From positions 1 through 64,000 of the forward strand of contig NZ_QJJP01000005.1 of NCBI RefSeq assembly GCF_003201565.1: a stretch of 64,000 nucleotides of DNA, given 5' to 3'. A program made the position numbers and the translations under genes. The stretch comes from Nitrosomonas sp. Nm84. Lineage in GTDB: Bacteria > Pseudomonadota > Gammaproteobacteria > Burkholderiales > Nitrosomonadaceae. This document shows positions 1 to 8,739 of the stretch, one piece after another. Under the pieces are notes generated by a model, which was given only the letters and a program-made list of their open reading frames with translations, made no database searches and was not told the origin of the DNA. The stretch's first letter is position 1. Each line of letters starts with the position of its first letter.

Positions 1-135
1 GATCTAGACGAATGGATGGAATACTATAACAGTGAACGAACTCATCAAGGAAAAATGTGCTGTGGACGAACACCATTGGAAACATTGCTTGATGGCAAAT
101 CGATTTGGGCAGAAAAAAATTTAGCTCAAATCTAA
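1..135 (+). CDS. IS481-family transposase, C-terminal fragment (5' end outside window)
   Basis: Frame 1 is open from the first base and ends with TAA at 133-135, giving 44 residues. The fragment contains WMEYYNSERTH followed by a GRTP.ETLLDGK segment, which is the typical end of a DDE integrase-core (rve) transposase: the YN..R.H motif lies close after the catalytic Glu, and a short basic tail follows. It would catalyse cut and joining of the element ends. Whether the full gene is intact cannot be seen here. Confidence 0.75.
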   Translation, partial: DLDEWMEYYNSERTHQGKMCCGRTPLETLLDGKSIWAEKNLAQI

Positions 136-190
136 ACTGACAAACACCTAAAAAAACTGGTAACTGTCAGATCAGGTCTGAGCTAGTACA
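1..190 (+). mobile_element. Right end of an IS481-type insertion sequence, cut by the window edge
   Basis: The segment holds the last codons of an integrase-core transposase (1-135), a short untranslated tail, and a terminal sequence that ends TGAGCTAGTACA at 190. TG...CA ends and this order of coding region then inverted repeat fit the IS481 family. The left end lies outside the window, so completeness of the element cannot be judged. Family assignment rests on the protein tail and the look of the terminus, not on a database match. Confidence 0.6.
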
Positions 191-203
191 ACTAAACAAC
201 TTT

Positions 204-242
204 GCCTTACCGTAAAGAAACTTTACGGTAAGGCATTTTTTT
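204..242 (+). terminator. Rho-independent terminator next to the IS end
   Basis: A perfect 14-bp stem, GCCTTACCGTAAAG with its complement and a 3-base loop, spans 204-234. A run of seven T follows on the plus strand. It would stop transcription leaving the IS. The minus-strand gene ending at 265 also runs into this hairpin, but on that strand no T-run follows it, so its role there is weaker. Confidence 0.8.
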
Positions 243-264
243 AACTACTAAAGACTACCGACTA

Positions 265-2523
265 CTAAATCAACTCACCCTGGTATGCTGCAATGATCTC
301 AGCAATAGTCGATCGTGCCGCTACCGCTTTGGCAGAATCACCAATTGCGGTGGCTTCTTTCAAGTCTTGCAATGCGTTTTCCATCTCTACACGTTGCTGT
401 GAACTTAAGCGCAACTCTAAGTCGGGAAGAAAGATATTCGCATATAAAGACACTCTCTCAGCCGCGACAATGGCCTGATTCGGATCAACACCAAATGTCG
501 ACTCAATTAACTGGATGCTTCTGTTTAATTGACCAATAATTCCCTTGCTGATTTCGCTCATGATCTCATTGGCAACGATATTGGTCAGGTCACCTGCCAA
601 TTGAGTTTTGATGCGATTACTGCCTGTCGGATTGTCCTGTGCGATAAATACATCAACGGTGCGGTAGAAAAGCTCGGCTTCAACCTGTTCTTTCCGGGCT
701 GCATCAACGTCTCCATCCCGATTCGTAATAAGTTCACCAACTTCGCCTAATACGCCGCCGATCAAGAAGCTTCTAACCAGTGGAATAATGACATTCTCCC
801 GTGCCAATGCAATATTGACCCGGTCATCCGCATTTGCTTTGTTCAAAGCTTGCCGTCCATTCACAAATGCCAGCGTGATTTGATCATCCAAGTTCGGGTT
901 GCTTCCAGTTTCGAACGTTTGTTTATCCGCCGTCAGCACTTTATTTTCCTTGGCTGCAGTGCCAGTGACTGCTACAAAGGCCGAATGCGCCCTGTCCCAC
1001 TCCAACGCCAGCTCATCCGTTGTCAAATTGTCAAAATTATCGACCACAGAGGTAACTCGGTCATAAATACCAATCGCAAAAACCCGTTGCAATGACTTGT
1101 CTATCCTTTCTGCAGCTAATGAAACTTCGTTTCCATTTCTGATCGATTCAATAGCAGCCAGAATATCCTGGTCAATTGTCAATCCGTAGATTTGATCAAT
1201 GAATTGCGTTACTTGCAGCAATTCTCCGGAATATGCCGCAGCAATCGCTCCTGCATCGATCGGATCTTGTTCGATCAGATCACCAATTGTCTGAAATCTT
1301 GAAACAGCATTGTCAACAAGCGCTGTGTTGCTTGAAACGTCGTATTCAACCAACTTAAGTTCGTTTTCGTAACTGTCAAAAATCGCTGTTATTGCAGCTT
1401 GTGCTGCTGTGGATTTTGCAGTGTCATTTGCTTTAGCTGCACTATTCAAATCATTAAGTGCGGTTTCCAGATTGCCACGCACAGTCGCGCCTAAGCGTAA
1501 CTCAAGATCAGGCATGAAGATCTTGGCAAATTCCACTGTTCCCGAAGCTTCCGCCATTCTTCCCACACGATTCTCAGCTGTTGCAATGTTAGCCATTTCG
1601 CCTCTTGATCGGCCAAGCATCCCTTTGTTTAATGCGCTAACGATATCGTCTGCCACAAGATCTGAGCCATCGCCTGTCAATTGAGCTTTAATGAGCGCAT
1701 TACCTACGGGATTATCGCGTGCAACCAAGGTTTCGATAGTGCGATAAAAAACCTCCCCCTCTTTGAGTTCCTTGCGCATCTCTTCTATATCGGCATTTCT
1801 ACTTTCCATAGCACCCGCTACTTCGCGCAAAACCGCATTGTAATAAGCTCGGGCCAGTGATGATATTCTTGTGACGTAACGCTCAACAGCGACAACACCA
1901 GCATCTTCTTCCGGATTGCTTTTATTCAGCGCCACTCTAATGCGCGCTACCGATTCATTAAACGCAACATCTGCTGCCGGATTGCTACCTTCCACGATAG
2001 ATTGTTTATCCGCGCTCAGCACTTGGTTGGCTCTTGCAACATTTGCCGAAATCGCTTGAAAAGACGCCACCATTTCATCCAGCATTCGAACTAATTCCGC
2101 CGATGTTGCAGACTCGAATTGACTGCGTATATCTGTCATGCGATTAAAAACAACTTGATAAAAAACACGCTGCAAAGTCTTGTCGACTACCTGTGCCGCT
2201 AAACTTGGCTCATTTCCATCTTTGATTTCCTCAATTGCAACCAGAATATCGCTGTCCAGCTTGAGCTTATTGGCCGTATCAACTTCCTGTACCAGCGTTT
2301 GTAGTGCACCGGCATAAGCAGTAGCAATGGCATCTCCATTAATAGGCGATTCTCTCCGCAACGTTCCAATCGTCTGGTAAGCAGTCACTGCTGTCTGAAT
2401 TGTTTCAACATTCGCAGTGGTCGCAGCAAATGCGCCCGTACCGCCCATGCCGCATACGATAATCACTAAACTCATAGACAACAGCTTACTCATTGAAGCT
2501 ATGAGTCCTTTTAGTAAAAACAT
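265..2523 (-). CDS. Secreted repeat protein of unknown function, preceded by a Fur box
   Basis: The 752-residue product starts with a signal peptide (hydrophobic core about residues 14-28, cleavage near AFA-AT). The rest is predicted to be helical and has two halves of about 350 residues (roughly 40-385 and 390-750) that align along their length: both carry SLAAxxxDKxLQRVF, ADKQ.....GSNP, F.PDLELRL and similar segments. Inside each half, the opening Y/FQTIGxL block resembles a later YRTxxxxxxxDNP block, so the repeat may be fourfold. No enzyme motif is seen. The start is fixed by AAGGAG 8 bases upstream. A Fur-type palindrome lies 48 bases upstream and a siderophore receptor is the next gene upstream, so a role in iron limitation is likely. 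I do not recognise the family. Confidence 0.75.
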   Translation of the reverse strand: MFLLKGLIASMSKLLSMSLVIIVCGMGGTGAFAATTANVETIQTAVTAYQTIGTLRRESPINGDAIATAYAGALQTLVQEVDTANKLKLDSDILVAIEEIKDGNEPSLAAQVVDKTLQRVFYQVVFNRMTDIRSQFESATSAELVRMLDEMVASFQAISANVARANQVLSADKQSIVEGSNPAADVAFNESVARIRVALNKSNPEEDAGVVAVERYVTRISSLARAYYNAVLREVAGAMESRNADIEEMRKELKEGEVFYRTIETLVARDNPVGNALIKAQLTGDGSDLVADDIVSALNKGMLGRSRGEMANIATAENRVGRMAEASGTVEFAKIFMPDLELRLGATVRGNLETALNDLNSAAKANDTAKSTAAQAAITAIFDSYENELKLVEYDVSSNTALVDNAVSRFQTIGDLIEQDPIDAGAIAAAYSGELLQVTQFIDQIYGLTIDQDILAAIESIRNGNEVSLAAERIDKSLQRVFAIGIYDRVTSVVDNFDNLTTDELALEWDRAHSAFVAVTGTAAKENKVLTADKQTFETGSNPNLDDQITLAFVNGRQALNKANADDRVNIALARENVIIPLVRSFLIGGVLGEVGELITNRDGDVDAARKEQVEAELFYRTVDVFIAQDNPTGSNRIKTQLAGDLTNIVANEIMSEISKGIIGQLNRSIQLIESTFGVDPNQAIVAAERVSLYANIFLPDLELRLSSQQRVEMENALQDLKEATAIGDSAKAVAARSTIAEIIAAYQGELI

Positions 2524-2570
2524 TCTAAGAAGCTCCTTTTAAGAATTAATTAACAATCATGAGAACATCA

Positions 2571-2587
2571 ATGATAATCATTATTAT
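2571..2587 (-). promoter_or_regulatory. Candidate Fur box upstream of the secreted repeat protein
   Basis: ATGATAATCATTATTAT closely matches the core of the classical Fur site (GATAATGATAATCATTATC). It lies 48-64 bases before the start codon at 2523, between that gene and the stop of the siderophore receptor, so it would control the 752-residue protein separately from the receptor. Binding is inferred from the match only. Confidence 0.7.
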
Positions 2588-2640
2588 TTACATAAGCAAC
2601 AAAATTATATGTACTTATTGCTACTTATGCTTGTTAGATG

Positions 2641-5034
2641 TTAGAAATTGGCAATCAGGGAAGCTCTGACTGCAATTGGCGAGCCGGGAGTGATATTAAA
2701 ATCGTTCTGCGCTGCAGCAAAATACTTAGTACTAAATAAATTCTCAAAATTTAACTGAGCACGAACCTGTTTCGTTATCTGTGCGAACAATGCAGCATCG
2801 ACCCTCGTAAAATCGGGCAATATGACTCTATTAGTTACAGAGGCAAACATATCTCCCCGATAAATCACACCGAATGCCGCACCGAGGCGAGGGGTAAAAT
2901 CATATCGACTCCACGCCGAAAATGTATGACGCGGAAGCTCTGCTACCGATGCGCCTTTTTTTGCAACACCAAATATGTCACTGGTAATTTCACCGACCTG
3001 ATAGGCATATCCGCCCATCACACTCCAATTTGAAGTCAGCTGACCATTAAGACTTACTTCAACCCCTTCGGTGCGCTGGCCTTTGGTTAAGAATGTCTGC
3101 CCTCCGACGACTGAATTAATGACATTGGTGCGATCCAGCTGATAAACAGCGGCGGTAAAAGCCAAATCAGGGCGTATATCCCACTTAACCCCTGTCTCAA
3201 GCGTTGTGAATTTTTCCGGTTTAAGCGTTTCTACAGTCACATTTAATGATGACAGTTGATCACCCGCACGGGGAACATAAGCTTGACTATAACTTGCATA
3301 AAATGAAATAGGTTCAATAGGTTTATAGATCAAGCCAAAACGTGGTGCAATCAAGTCATCGTTAGTTTTTAAATGATCTCTTTGGCCATTTCTTTGCCGA
3401 AAATCCACCTCAAACATATCATAGCGCACACCTACGATCGCTTGAAGCTGAGGTATTAATTCAATCTGATCCTGAATATAGAGCGAAGTCACATTAACAA
3501 CGCTACGATTTAAAGCATCAACGTCTCCGCCCGCATTTCTATTCACAAAAGAAATCGGTACATTTGTAATCGAATTACTTAAAGGAACCTGCAAACTGGT
3601 ACTAGCCAAGTCATTATTAAACAAACCCGTTGCACGCCTGTTGTGGGTTTCCTGGCGACCTATTTCTATACCCGCCATCAGCGTATGCGAGATTGGTCCG
3701 GTATTTAACGAATAAAGTAAATTCGTTTGGTTAAAGACATTTTCGCGCGTTGTTGCGTTGTTATAGGCACCCAGCGATACTTGTCCACGATTATCAAGTC
3801 CGCCATTTGCAAATACATTCTGATAGAACTTGTCATAAGTCGTATAATTTGTCCGGTTATGCAGCGTAAATCCAGAGTCAAATTTATGCTCAATCAAGGA
3901 ATTAAATGACAACACATCAATATTTGCATTGCTACGCTTAGGATCGCCAAAGAATTGGGATCTGGATACATCTACGGGTCGACCATTAGCCGAAGTAATA
4001 CCGCGATCAGCGGTACGATCATCATGAAATCGTTCCATACTCGCGACAACTTTGGTGCGATGCGTCGGTTTAAGAGTTACCGTCGGAGAAACCCCGAGCC
4101 GTTCCATACTGACACCATCTCGAAAGCTGCCCGCATCCTCGTATAGAGCATTCAAACGAATTGCAGCCATGTCATTAATCACATAACCGACATCGGCTGT
4201 CATTCTTTTTTGGTTAAAAGACCCTCCCTGGAAAGTAAATTCCCGCATCGGATTCCAATTGGCTTGCTTGGTTACACGGTTGACAACACCACCTGAGCCG
4301 CCACGACCAAAAATCATCCCATTAGCACCCTTCAGTACTTCGATGCGCTCAATGTTATAAAGATCACGATAGAATTCCGCATCATCGCGGATACCATCAA
4401 TGAAAAAATCCCCAGTTGAGCGATTACCACGAAACACAAGTGCGTCACGATTGCCTTCACCCTGCGAGACTCCGACACCTGGCACATAACGAACTGCGTC
4501 ACCAATACTGCGGATCGACTGATCCTTAATTAATTCATTCGTTATAACTGAAATGGCTTGCGGCACATCACGCAAGAGTGTGTTGGTTTTTGTTGCTGTG
4601 CTTGTACTGACTGCCGCATATCGATTTGTATTACTGGCAGTGATTTGTATTGAAGGCAATGTTGTGACGGCAGGTTCCGCCGCTGCTGCAGGCACTTCGA
4701 TTATGGTATAGCCATCGCCTCTTTGCACCACTTGCAGACCGGAATCAGTCAATAACCGATCAAGCGCAGTCTTCATCTCGAAATCACCTACTAATCCTTG
4801 GGTTGTTTTTCCCTGCAGCTTTTCAGCATCGATGGCAAGTTTTATTCCCGCCTGTTGAGAAAATTGGGTCAGGGCATCGTACAAGGAACCAGCGGGAATA
4901 CTGTAGGTTTTCACTGTTGCAGCAGCATTTAGAGATTCCGCACTACCAGGATTGGGTAAACAGAACGTTACTATACTTAAACTAATCAATATCGCGTAAA
5001 AACATACACTTCTAGCAAAACCACGGATAATCAT
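2641..5034 (-). CDS. TonB-dependent catecholate siderophore receptor (Fiu-like) with STN domain
   Basis: This 797-residue outer-membrane receptor has a signal peptide, a secretin/TonB N-terminal (STN) domain at about residues 45-110, a plug at about 145-255 and a 22-strand-type barrel ending in a terminal Phe (IANF). The plug reads much like Fiu: TKTNTLLRDVPQ, a VRYVPGVG..QGEGNRD segment, FxRGN.STGDFF and FGRGGSGGVVNRVTK. It should import ferric catecholates using energy from the TonB-ExbB-ExbD complex encoded at 5964-7858. An STN domain usually talks to a FecR-type anti-sigma factor, but no fecI/fecR pair lies in the window. Upstream of the ATG there is no strong ribosome binding site. Confidence 0.88.
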   Translation of the reverse strand: MIIRGFARSVCFYAILISLSIVTFCLPNPGSAESLNAAATVKTYSIPAGSLYDALTQFSQQAGIKLAIDAEKLQGKTTQGLVGDFEMKTALDRLLTDSGLQVVQRGDGYTIIEVPAAAAEPAVTTLPSIQITASNTNRYAAVSTSTATKTNTLLRDVPQAISVITNELIKDQSIRSIGDAVRYVPGVGVSQGEGNRDALVFRGNRSTGDFFIDGIRDDAEFYRDLYNIERIEVLKGANGMIFGRGGSGGVVNRVTKQANWNPMREFTFQGGSFNQKRMTADVGYVINDMAAIRLNALYEDAGSFRDGVSMERLGVSPTVTLKPTHRTKVVASMERFHDDRTADRGITSANGRPVDVSRSQFFGDPKRSNANIDVLSFNSLIEHKFDSGFTLHNRTNYTTYDKFYQNVFANGGLDNRGQVSLGAYNNATTRENVFNQTNLLYSLNTGPISHTLMAGIEIGRQETHNRRATGLFNNDLASTSLQVPLSNSITNVPISFVNRNAGGDVDALNRSVVNVTSLYIQDQIELIPQLQAIVGVRYDMFEVDFRQRNGQRDHLKTNDDLIAPRFGLIYKPIEPISFYASYSQAYVPRAGDQLSSLNVTVETLKPEKFTTLETGVKWDIRPDLAFTAAVYQLDRTNVINSVVGGQTFLTKGQRTEGVEVSLNGQLTSNWSVMGGYAYQVGEITSDIFGVAKKGASVAELPRHTFSAWSRYDFTPRLGAAFGVIYRGDMFASVTNRVILPDFTRVDAALFAQITKQVRAQLNFENLFSTKYFAAAQNDFNITPGSPIAVRASLIANF

Positions 5035-5353
5035 AATGGGTTAGAGAAAAATTATTTATGCAACTGCTATTAAATCCTGAAGCAAACAACCATTCTCCGA
5101 CATCACACAATCGGTAGCAAAATACCCCACCATGAAGCAGCTAAGCATCATGAAGAAATTCATGCTGAGAAGGATTCATCAACTAACCACACCGGATTTT
5201 GATCTTGATTGATCAAGACACTATTGATATCAACAGGTATATTTTATTTAGCGTTTAGAACAAAACACATCATCTTTCATATTCTCTTAACCACAATTAC
5301 CGTCTTTACTATTATTAATTAGAATTCCAACTACCTGTGTATTCCCCTTTCTT
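5035..5353. promoter_or_regulatory. Intergenic region upstream of the siderophore receptor, with two TTGAT/ATCAA palindromes
   Basis: No coding sequence is visible. Two palindromes built from the same half-sites stand close together: TCTTGATTGATCAAGA at 5203-5218 and TTGATATCAA at 5224-5233. Their spacers (2 and 0 bases) do not fit an FNR site, which needs 4. No clear Fur box is visible here, unlike the neighbouring genes. They may be an operator for the receptor gene at 5034. Confidence 0.4.
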
Positions 5354-5578
5354 TTAGGCTGCCGTTTCGCACATACAAGTTGGTTGAGAAATAAAATTCT
5401 GTAATTGCGATTTCTGTGACAATGTTTCATCCAGCACCTGCTTGGCATGGCATGCACAAAGACCGCACTGCTCCGTAACCCCCAAGCAAGCTTTTAAATC
5501 CCTCATCCGGTCAGCCCCTTGATAGACGGCCTCACGCAATGCACCTTCTGTTACTCCTTTGCAGATACATACATACAT
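5354..5578 (-). CDS. bfd: Bacterioferritin-associated ferredoxin (Bfd)
   Basis: This 74-residue protein carries the four cysteines of a [2Fe-2S] BFD-type ferredoxin: C4 and C6 (MYVCIC) and C38 and C41 (EQCGLC). It donates electrons to bacterioferritin to release stored iron as Fe(II) when iron is scarce. The length fits the family (about 65-80). It stands alone with its own Fur-like site about 70-90 bases upstream, as expected for a gene switched on by iron starvation. No bacterioferritin gene is in the window. Extra cysteines at 31 and 43 and two near the C-terminus are not part of the cluster motif. Confidence 0.9.
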   Translation of the reverse strand: MYVCICKGVTEGALREAVYQGADRMRDLKACLGVTEQCGLCACHAKQVLDETLSQKSQLQNFISQPTCMCETAA

Positions 5579-5646
5579 ATTGAATACCTTAAATCTATAT
5601 GTCGGATAAATTTAGTGCTAACAAAACAGAGATCAAATAATTATTA

Positions 5647-5668
5647 ATAATGAGAATGATTCTTAATT
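5647..5668 (-). promoter_or_regulatory. Candidate Fur box upstream of bfd
   Basis: The core AATGAGAATGATTCTTAA is close to the common Fur pattern AATGAGAATGATTCTCATT, in an AT-rich setting 69-90 bases upstream of the bfd start. The remainder of the 385-base gap between bfd and exbD (5579-5963) shows no gene or clear terminator. Confidence 0.7.
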
Positions 5669-5963
5669 ATACCAATCTCTTTATAAAATGCAACTCAATC
5701 TATTGCCCTTTCAGACTAAATTTGCAAAACCTGAGCACATCATTACAGCAAAGTACAATTGCACAAAGAAAAAGCATAGCCATTGCAGGCTTATAACCTC
5801 CTGGAACCATGACTATCCATCAGGAATGGCACACAAATCATTAAAACAAACAACTTATATCTAAAAGACTATGGGTAAACACAAGCGATGATGAATTAGA
5901 AGGGCTAACAAAGTGCTTCCAAACGTGCACGATACGGTTTGTCATGAAAATAATGGGAGCGTC

Positions 5964-6383
5964 CTACTGCACTGATGGGTCTGTTATAAAACCAATCCTC
6001 GTCATACCTGCCTTAGCTGCAATGCTCATGATCCGTGCCACATGCTCGTAATGCGCCAGCTTATCCGCACGAATATGTAATTCTGTTTCAGGCGCCTGAG
6101 CCACTTTTGCAGCAAAACGAGAATCCAGTTGCTGCAGTTCGGCAGGTTCGCCATTCCAGAAAAGGCTACCATCGGCGCGAATAGCCAACTCAATATGTTC
6201 AGGCCGGGTGATATTGGCAGTACTCTCTGCTTTGGGCAGATCAATCTTTACAGAATGTGTCAGCAGTGGTGCTGTAATAATAAAAATGATTAACAAGACC
6301 AACATGACGTCCACCAATGGCACCACATTAATTTCCGCCATGGGCGTTTGACGTCCGCTGCCTTGCATGCTACCAAACCCCAT
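5964..6383 (-). CDS. exbD: Biopolymer transport protein ExbD
   Basis: The 139-residue protein has a short cytoplasmic N-terminus, one membrane segment (PLVDVMLVLLIIFIITAPLL, with the essential Asp of the proton path) and a periplasmic domain ending in TRIGFITD. It couples proton flow to TonB with ExbB. Its ATG shares one base with the stop of exbB (TAATG), so the two are translationally coupled in a tonB-exbB-exbD operon. Length and motif are normal for the family. Confidence 0.92.
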   Translation of the reverse strand: MGFGSMQGSGRQTPMAEINVVPLVDVMLVLLIIFIITAPLLTHSVKIDLPKAESTANITRPEHIELAIRADGSLFWNGEPAELQQLDSRFAAKVAQAPETELHIRADKLAHYEHVARIMSIAAKAGMTRIGFITDPSVQ

Positions 6384-7147
6384 TATTGCACCCTTTCAAC
6401 AGCAATACCGCTTACTTCATTATTAGCGGATGATGATGTCAGCGAAGTAGTATGGGTTTGATGATGGTGGTGATCATCACCTACAGTAATCAGTATGAAC
6501 AGATCATGCGCAAAAGCTTCCAGTCGCGCAAGCCAAATACGATTGCGGCGCACAAAAGCGTTATAGGCAAGCACTGCAGGAATGGCCACCGCCAGTCCTA
6601 ATGCGGTCATGATCAGCGCTTCACCGACAGGACCCGCCACTTTGTCCAAGGTACCTTGCCCCGAAAGCCCGATCTGTATCAATGCATGATAAATACCCCA
6701 TACCGTTCCAAATAAACCGATATAAGGCGCGGCCGAACCCGCAGAGGCAATCAAGGTGAGGCCATTCTCAACACGAGTTGCTTCCTGATCAATGCCATTG
6801 CGCAAAGTCCGTGTAAGAAATTCACTGGTACCGCCCGCTGCGGCCAGTTTATGCGAGCTATGAACTTTAGAGTCGGCAGCAGCATCAATACCCAGCTTAG
6901 CAAGCTCTGCAAACGCATTATTCGGAGCAGTATCCTTGAACTCAACGTTAACTGCTCGTAAGGAATCAAAGCTCCAAAAATGTTTAAGAAAAGCCTCGGC
7001 CCGGCGTTTAGCTATCAAATTAGCGATACTTTTTGTGATAATTAGATACCAACTCGCAACTGACAGTGATATCAACAACACCAACACGCTGATACCAACG
7101 TTATCTATTTGGGCGAGGAAATTCGAGAAACCAAGTCCTTTTTCCAT
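6383..7147 (-). CDS. exbB: Biopolymer transport protein ExbB
   Basis: The 254-residue protein has three membrane segments (about residues 17-38, 130-155 and 175-198) and the MotA/TolQ/ExbB proton-channel signature, including ASAGSAAPYIGLFGTVWGIY and GEALIMTALGLAVAIPAVLAYN. With ExbD it powers TonB. It lies 3 bases after the tonB stop and overlaps exbD by one base. The cytoplasmic C-terminus carries an unusual His cluster (GDDHHHHQTH), which is not part of the usual ExbB core and could bind a metal; that is inference. Confidence 0.92.
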   Translation of the reverse strand: MEKGLGFSNFLAQIDNVGISVLVLLISLSVASWYLIITKSIANLIAKRRAEAFLKHFWSFDSLRAVNVEFKDTAPNNAFAELAKLGIDAAADSKVHSSHKLAAAGGTSEFLTRTLRNGIDQEATRVENGLTLIASAGSAAPYIGLFGTVWGIYHALIQIGLSGQGTLDKVAGPVGEALIMTALGLAVAIPAVLAYNAFVRRNRIWLARLEAFAHDLFILITVGDDHHHHQTHTTSLTSSSANNEVSGIAVERVQ

Positions 7148-7150
7148 TAA

Positions 7151-7858
7151 TTAATTTCCTTGCAATACAAAATTAAAAGGCTGTAAAGCAACCGCCCGAA
7201 CCGGCTGACCGTTACGCAGCGACGGATTGCATTGCCAACTCTTTACCGCCGTTAATGCAGCTGTATCGAGACGTTCATAACCACTGCTGTTTATCACCTT
7301 TGCGTTATCAATATGCCCATTTTCATCCAACTCCACCCGAAGTACCAATTTACCTTCTTCACCCATACGTCTGGAAATGGCAGGATAAGTAGGCGCAGTC
7401 AGTGTAGGGCAAGAAACAGACAATTCTGCAGATAACGTTATCGGCCCTGCCGGCATTTGTGTAGGCTGCGCATCAACCATTGATCCAGATTCTTTAGCCT
7501 GCTCCACCACCGGTTCCGCAAATGGTTCGGGCAGTGATTCAACATAGTCCTGTTTGGGAACGGCCGGTGCCTTTGCCACGAGACGTTCTTGCTTTGGCTT
7601 TACCACAGGTTTCTTTGCCGGCTGAAGTTTAACTGGCGCAGGTTCGGGCAGCGCTTTCGGGACAGTGTCCGCCGTGGGTGCTGTAATCAATTCGGCAAAT
7701 AATGTAACCACTTGTTCAGATGACGGAATTAAGCGTTGATTCCATAATACATAAAACAATGCAGCGTGTACTATCAGCACAAACAAAAAACCAGGCAATG
7801 AGATCAGACGCTGCTGTGACCCCAAGTACTCAATATTTTTCCGAGATAATGAATGCAT
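7151..7858 (-). CDS. tonB: TonB energy-transducing protein
   Basis: The 235-residue protein has an N-terminal membrane anchor (about residues 19-38), a Pro/Lys-rich periplasm-spanning segment (about 55-115, with many AP, EP and KP pairs) and a C-terminal TonB domain with YPAISRRMGEEGKLVLRVEL and a SSGYERLDTAAL helix. It links the ExbB/ExbD proton channel to receptors such as the two TonB-dependent receptors in this window. It is the first gene of the tonB-exbB-exbD operon. A Fur-like palindrome lies about 190 bases upstream. Confidence 0.92.
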   Translation of the reverse strand: MHSLSRKNIEYLGSQQRLISLPGFLFVLIVHAALFYVLWNQRLIPSSEQVVTLFAELITAPTADTVPKALPEPAPVKLQPAKKPVVKPKQERLVAKAPAVPKQDYVESLPEPFAEPVVEQAKESGSMVDAQPTQMPAGPITLSAELSVSCPTLTAPTYPAISRRMGEEGKLVLRVELDENGHIDNAKVINSSGYERLDTAALTAVKSWQCNPSLRNGQPVRAVALQPFNFVLQGN

Positions 7859-8048
7859 TGCAGAATAACGAATCCAGAATAGTCTCTTACACTTAGTTCA
7901 ATAATTTAAAAGGTCCAACACGGTGACTTTGCTTTTAGTCCTTATGGGTGCTACATTACAAGTCGATGCTACGCAACTATGCTGTTATAAAATATGCAGA
8001 TACAGCAAAAAGAGACCATACTTGCTAAGTTAGTATAATAACGGAAAC

Positions 8049-8061
8049 GATAATAATTATC
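8049..8061. promoter_or_regulatory. Fur-box-like palindrome between tonB and the RDD gene
   Basis: GATAATAATTATC is a perfect 6-1-6 palindrome that matches the outer GATAAT/ATTATC halves of a Fur site. It lies in the divergent gap 7859-8122, about 190 bases from tonB and about 60 bases from the RDD-family gene. By distance it suits the RDD gene, by function tonB; it could serve both. Confidence 0.55.
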
Positions 8062-8122
8062 AATCGCCAAACTGGTAATTTTCAATATACAGCACCTAAC
8101 TCCTAATCCATCTAAATCGGAC

Positions 8123-8533
8123 ATGACATACTCAACACCCGGATTCTGGCGGCGGATCATCTGCCTGATCTACGAATTTCTGCTTTTACTCGCCATTTTA
8201 TTTATCGCTAGTTTTATTTTTCACCTCATTTTCAGTGACACTCACGCTACTTATTTCAGACCATTATTTCAGTTCTATCTGCTTGTTATTATGGGATACT
8301 ACTTCATCTGGTACTGGACGCACGGTGGGCAAACGTTGGCAATGCAGACTTGGAAGATGCGTCTTGTATCTGCAGATGGTGAGAGATTAACAAAAAAACA
8401 AGCTGCTTTACGTTACTTGTTCGCACTAATTGGTATTTTTTTCTTCGGCATAGGCATTATCTGGGCACTGTTTGATCGCGATCATCAATTCCTACATGAT
8501 CGGCTTGCAGGAACGCAAATTATTCGAGTGTAA
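8123..8533 (+). CDS. RDD family membrane protein
   Basis: The 136-residue protein begins with the family's hallmark, PGFWRRIICLIYE, in which Arg-Arg stands where RDD proteins have R..A...D. Three to four membrane segments follow (about residues 17-37, 50-65 and 103-122), and the C-terminus reads FDRDHQFLHDRLAGT, the usual RDD ending. The biochemical function of the family is unknown; some members move Na+ or protons. It is divergent from tonB and may share its control region. Confidence 0.8.
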   Translation: MTYSTPGFWRRIICLIYEFLLLLAILFIASFIFHLIFSDTHATYFRPLFQFYLLVIMGYYFIWYWTHGGQTLAMQTWKMRLVSADGERLTKKQAALRYLFALIGIFFFGIGIIWALFDRDHQFLHDRLAGTQIIRV

Positions 8534-8739
8534 AATTAAATTCCCCAATAATATCAATGTAAAAAATTTAACTTTGTGCTTAACAGAAATGTATAATAAA
8601 CTCGCTGTTAGAAGTGGTACTGTATAGGAATATAGGAAGGGCAACACGTTAGCCGCACATGTAAAGATTAGTTTTTTGAATCGAACCGGCGAAATAAAAA
8701 TATTAATTACATTTATATAAAAATCCCCTATTTAAACAG

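Noticed and set aside
5199-5217. An FNR site (TTGAT-N4-ATCAA) before the siderophore receptor
   Set aside because: The half-sites are present but the spacers are 2 and 0 bases, which does not fit FNR or CRP spacing.
7969-8160. A minus-strand frame between tonB and the RDD gene
   Set aside because: It covers the Fur-like palindrome and the RDD start, has no ribosome binding site and no family features.
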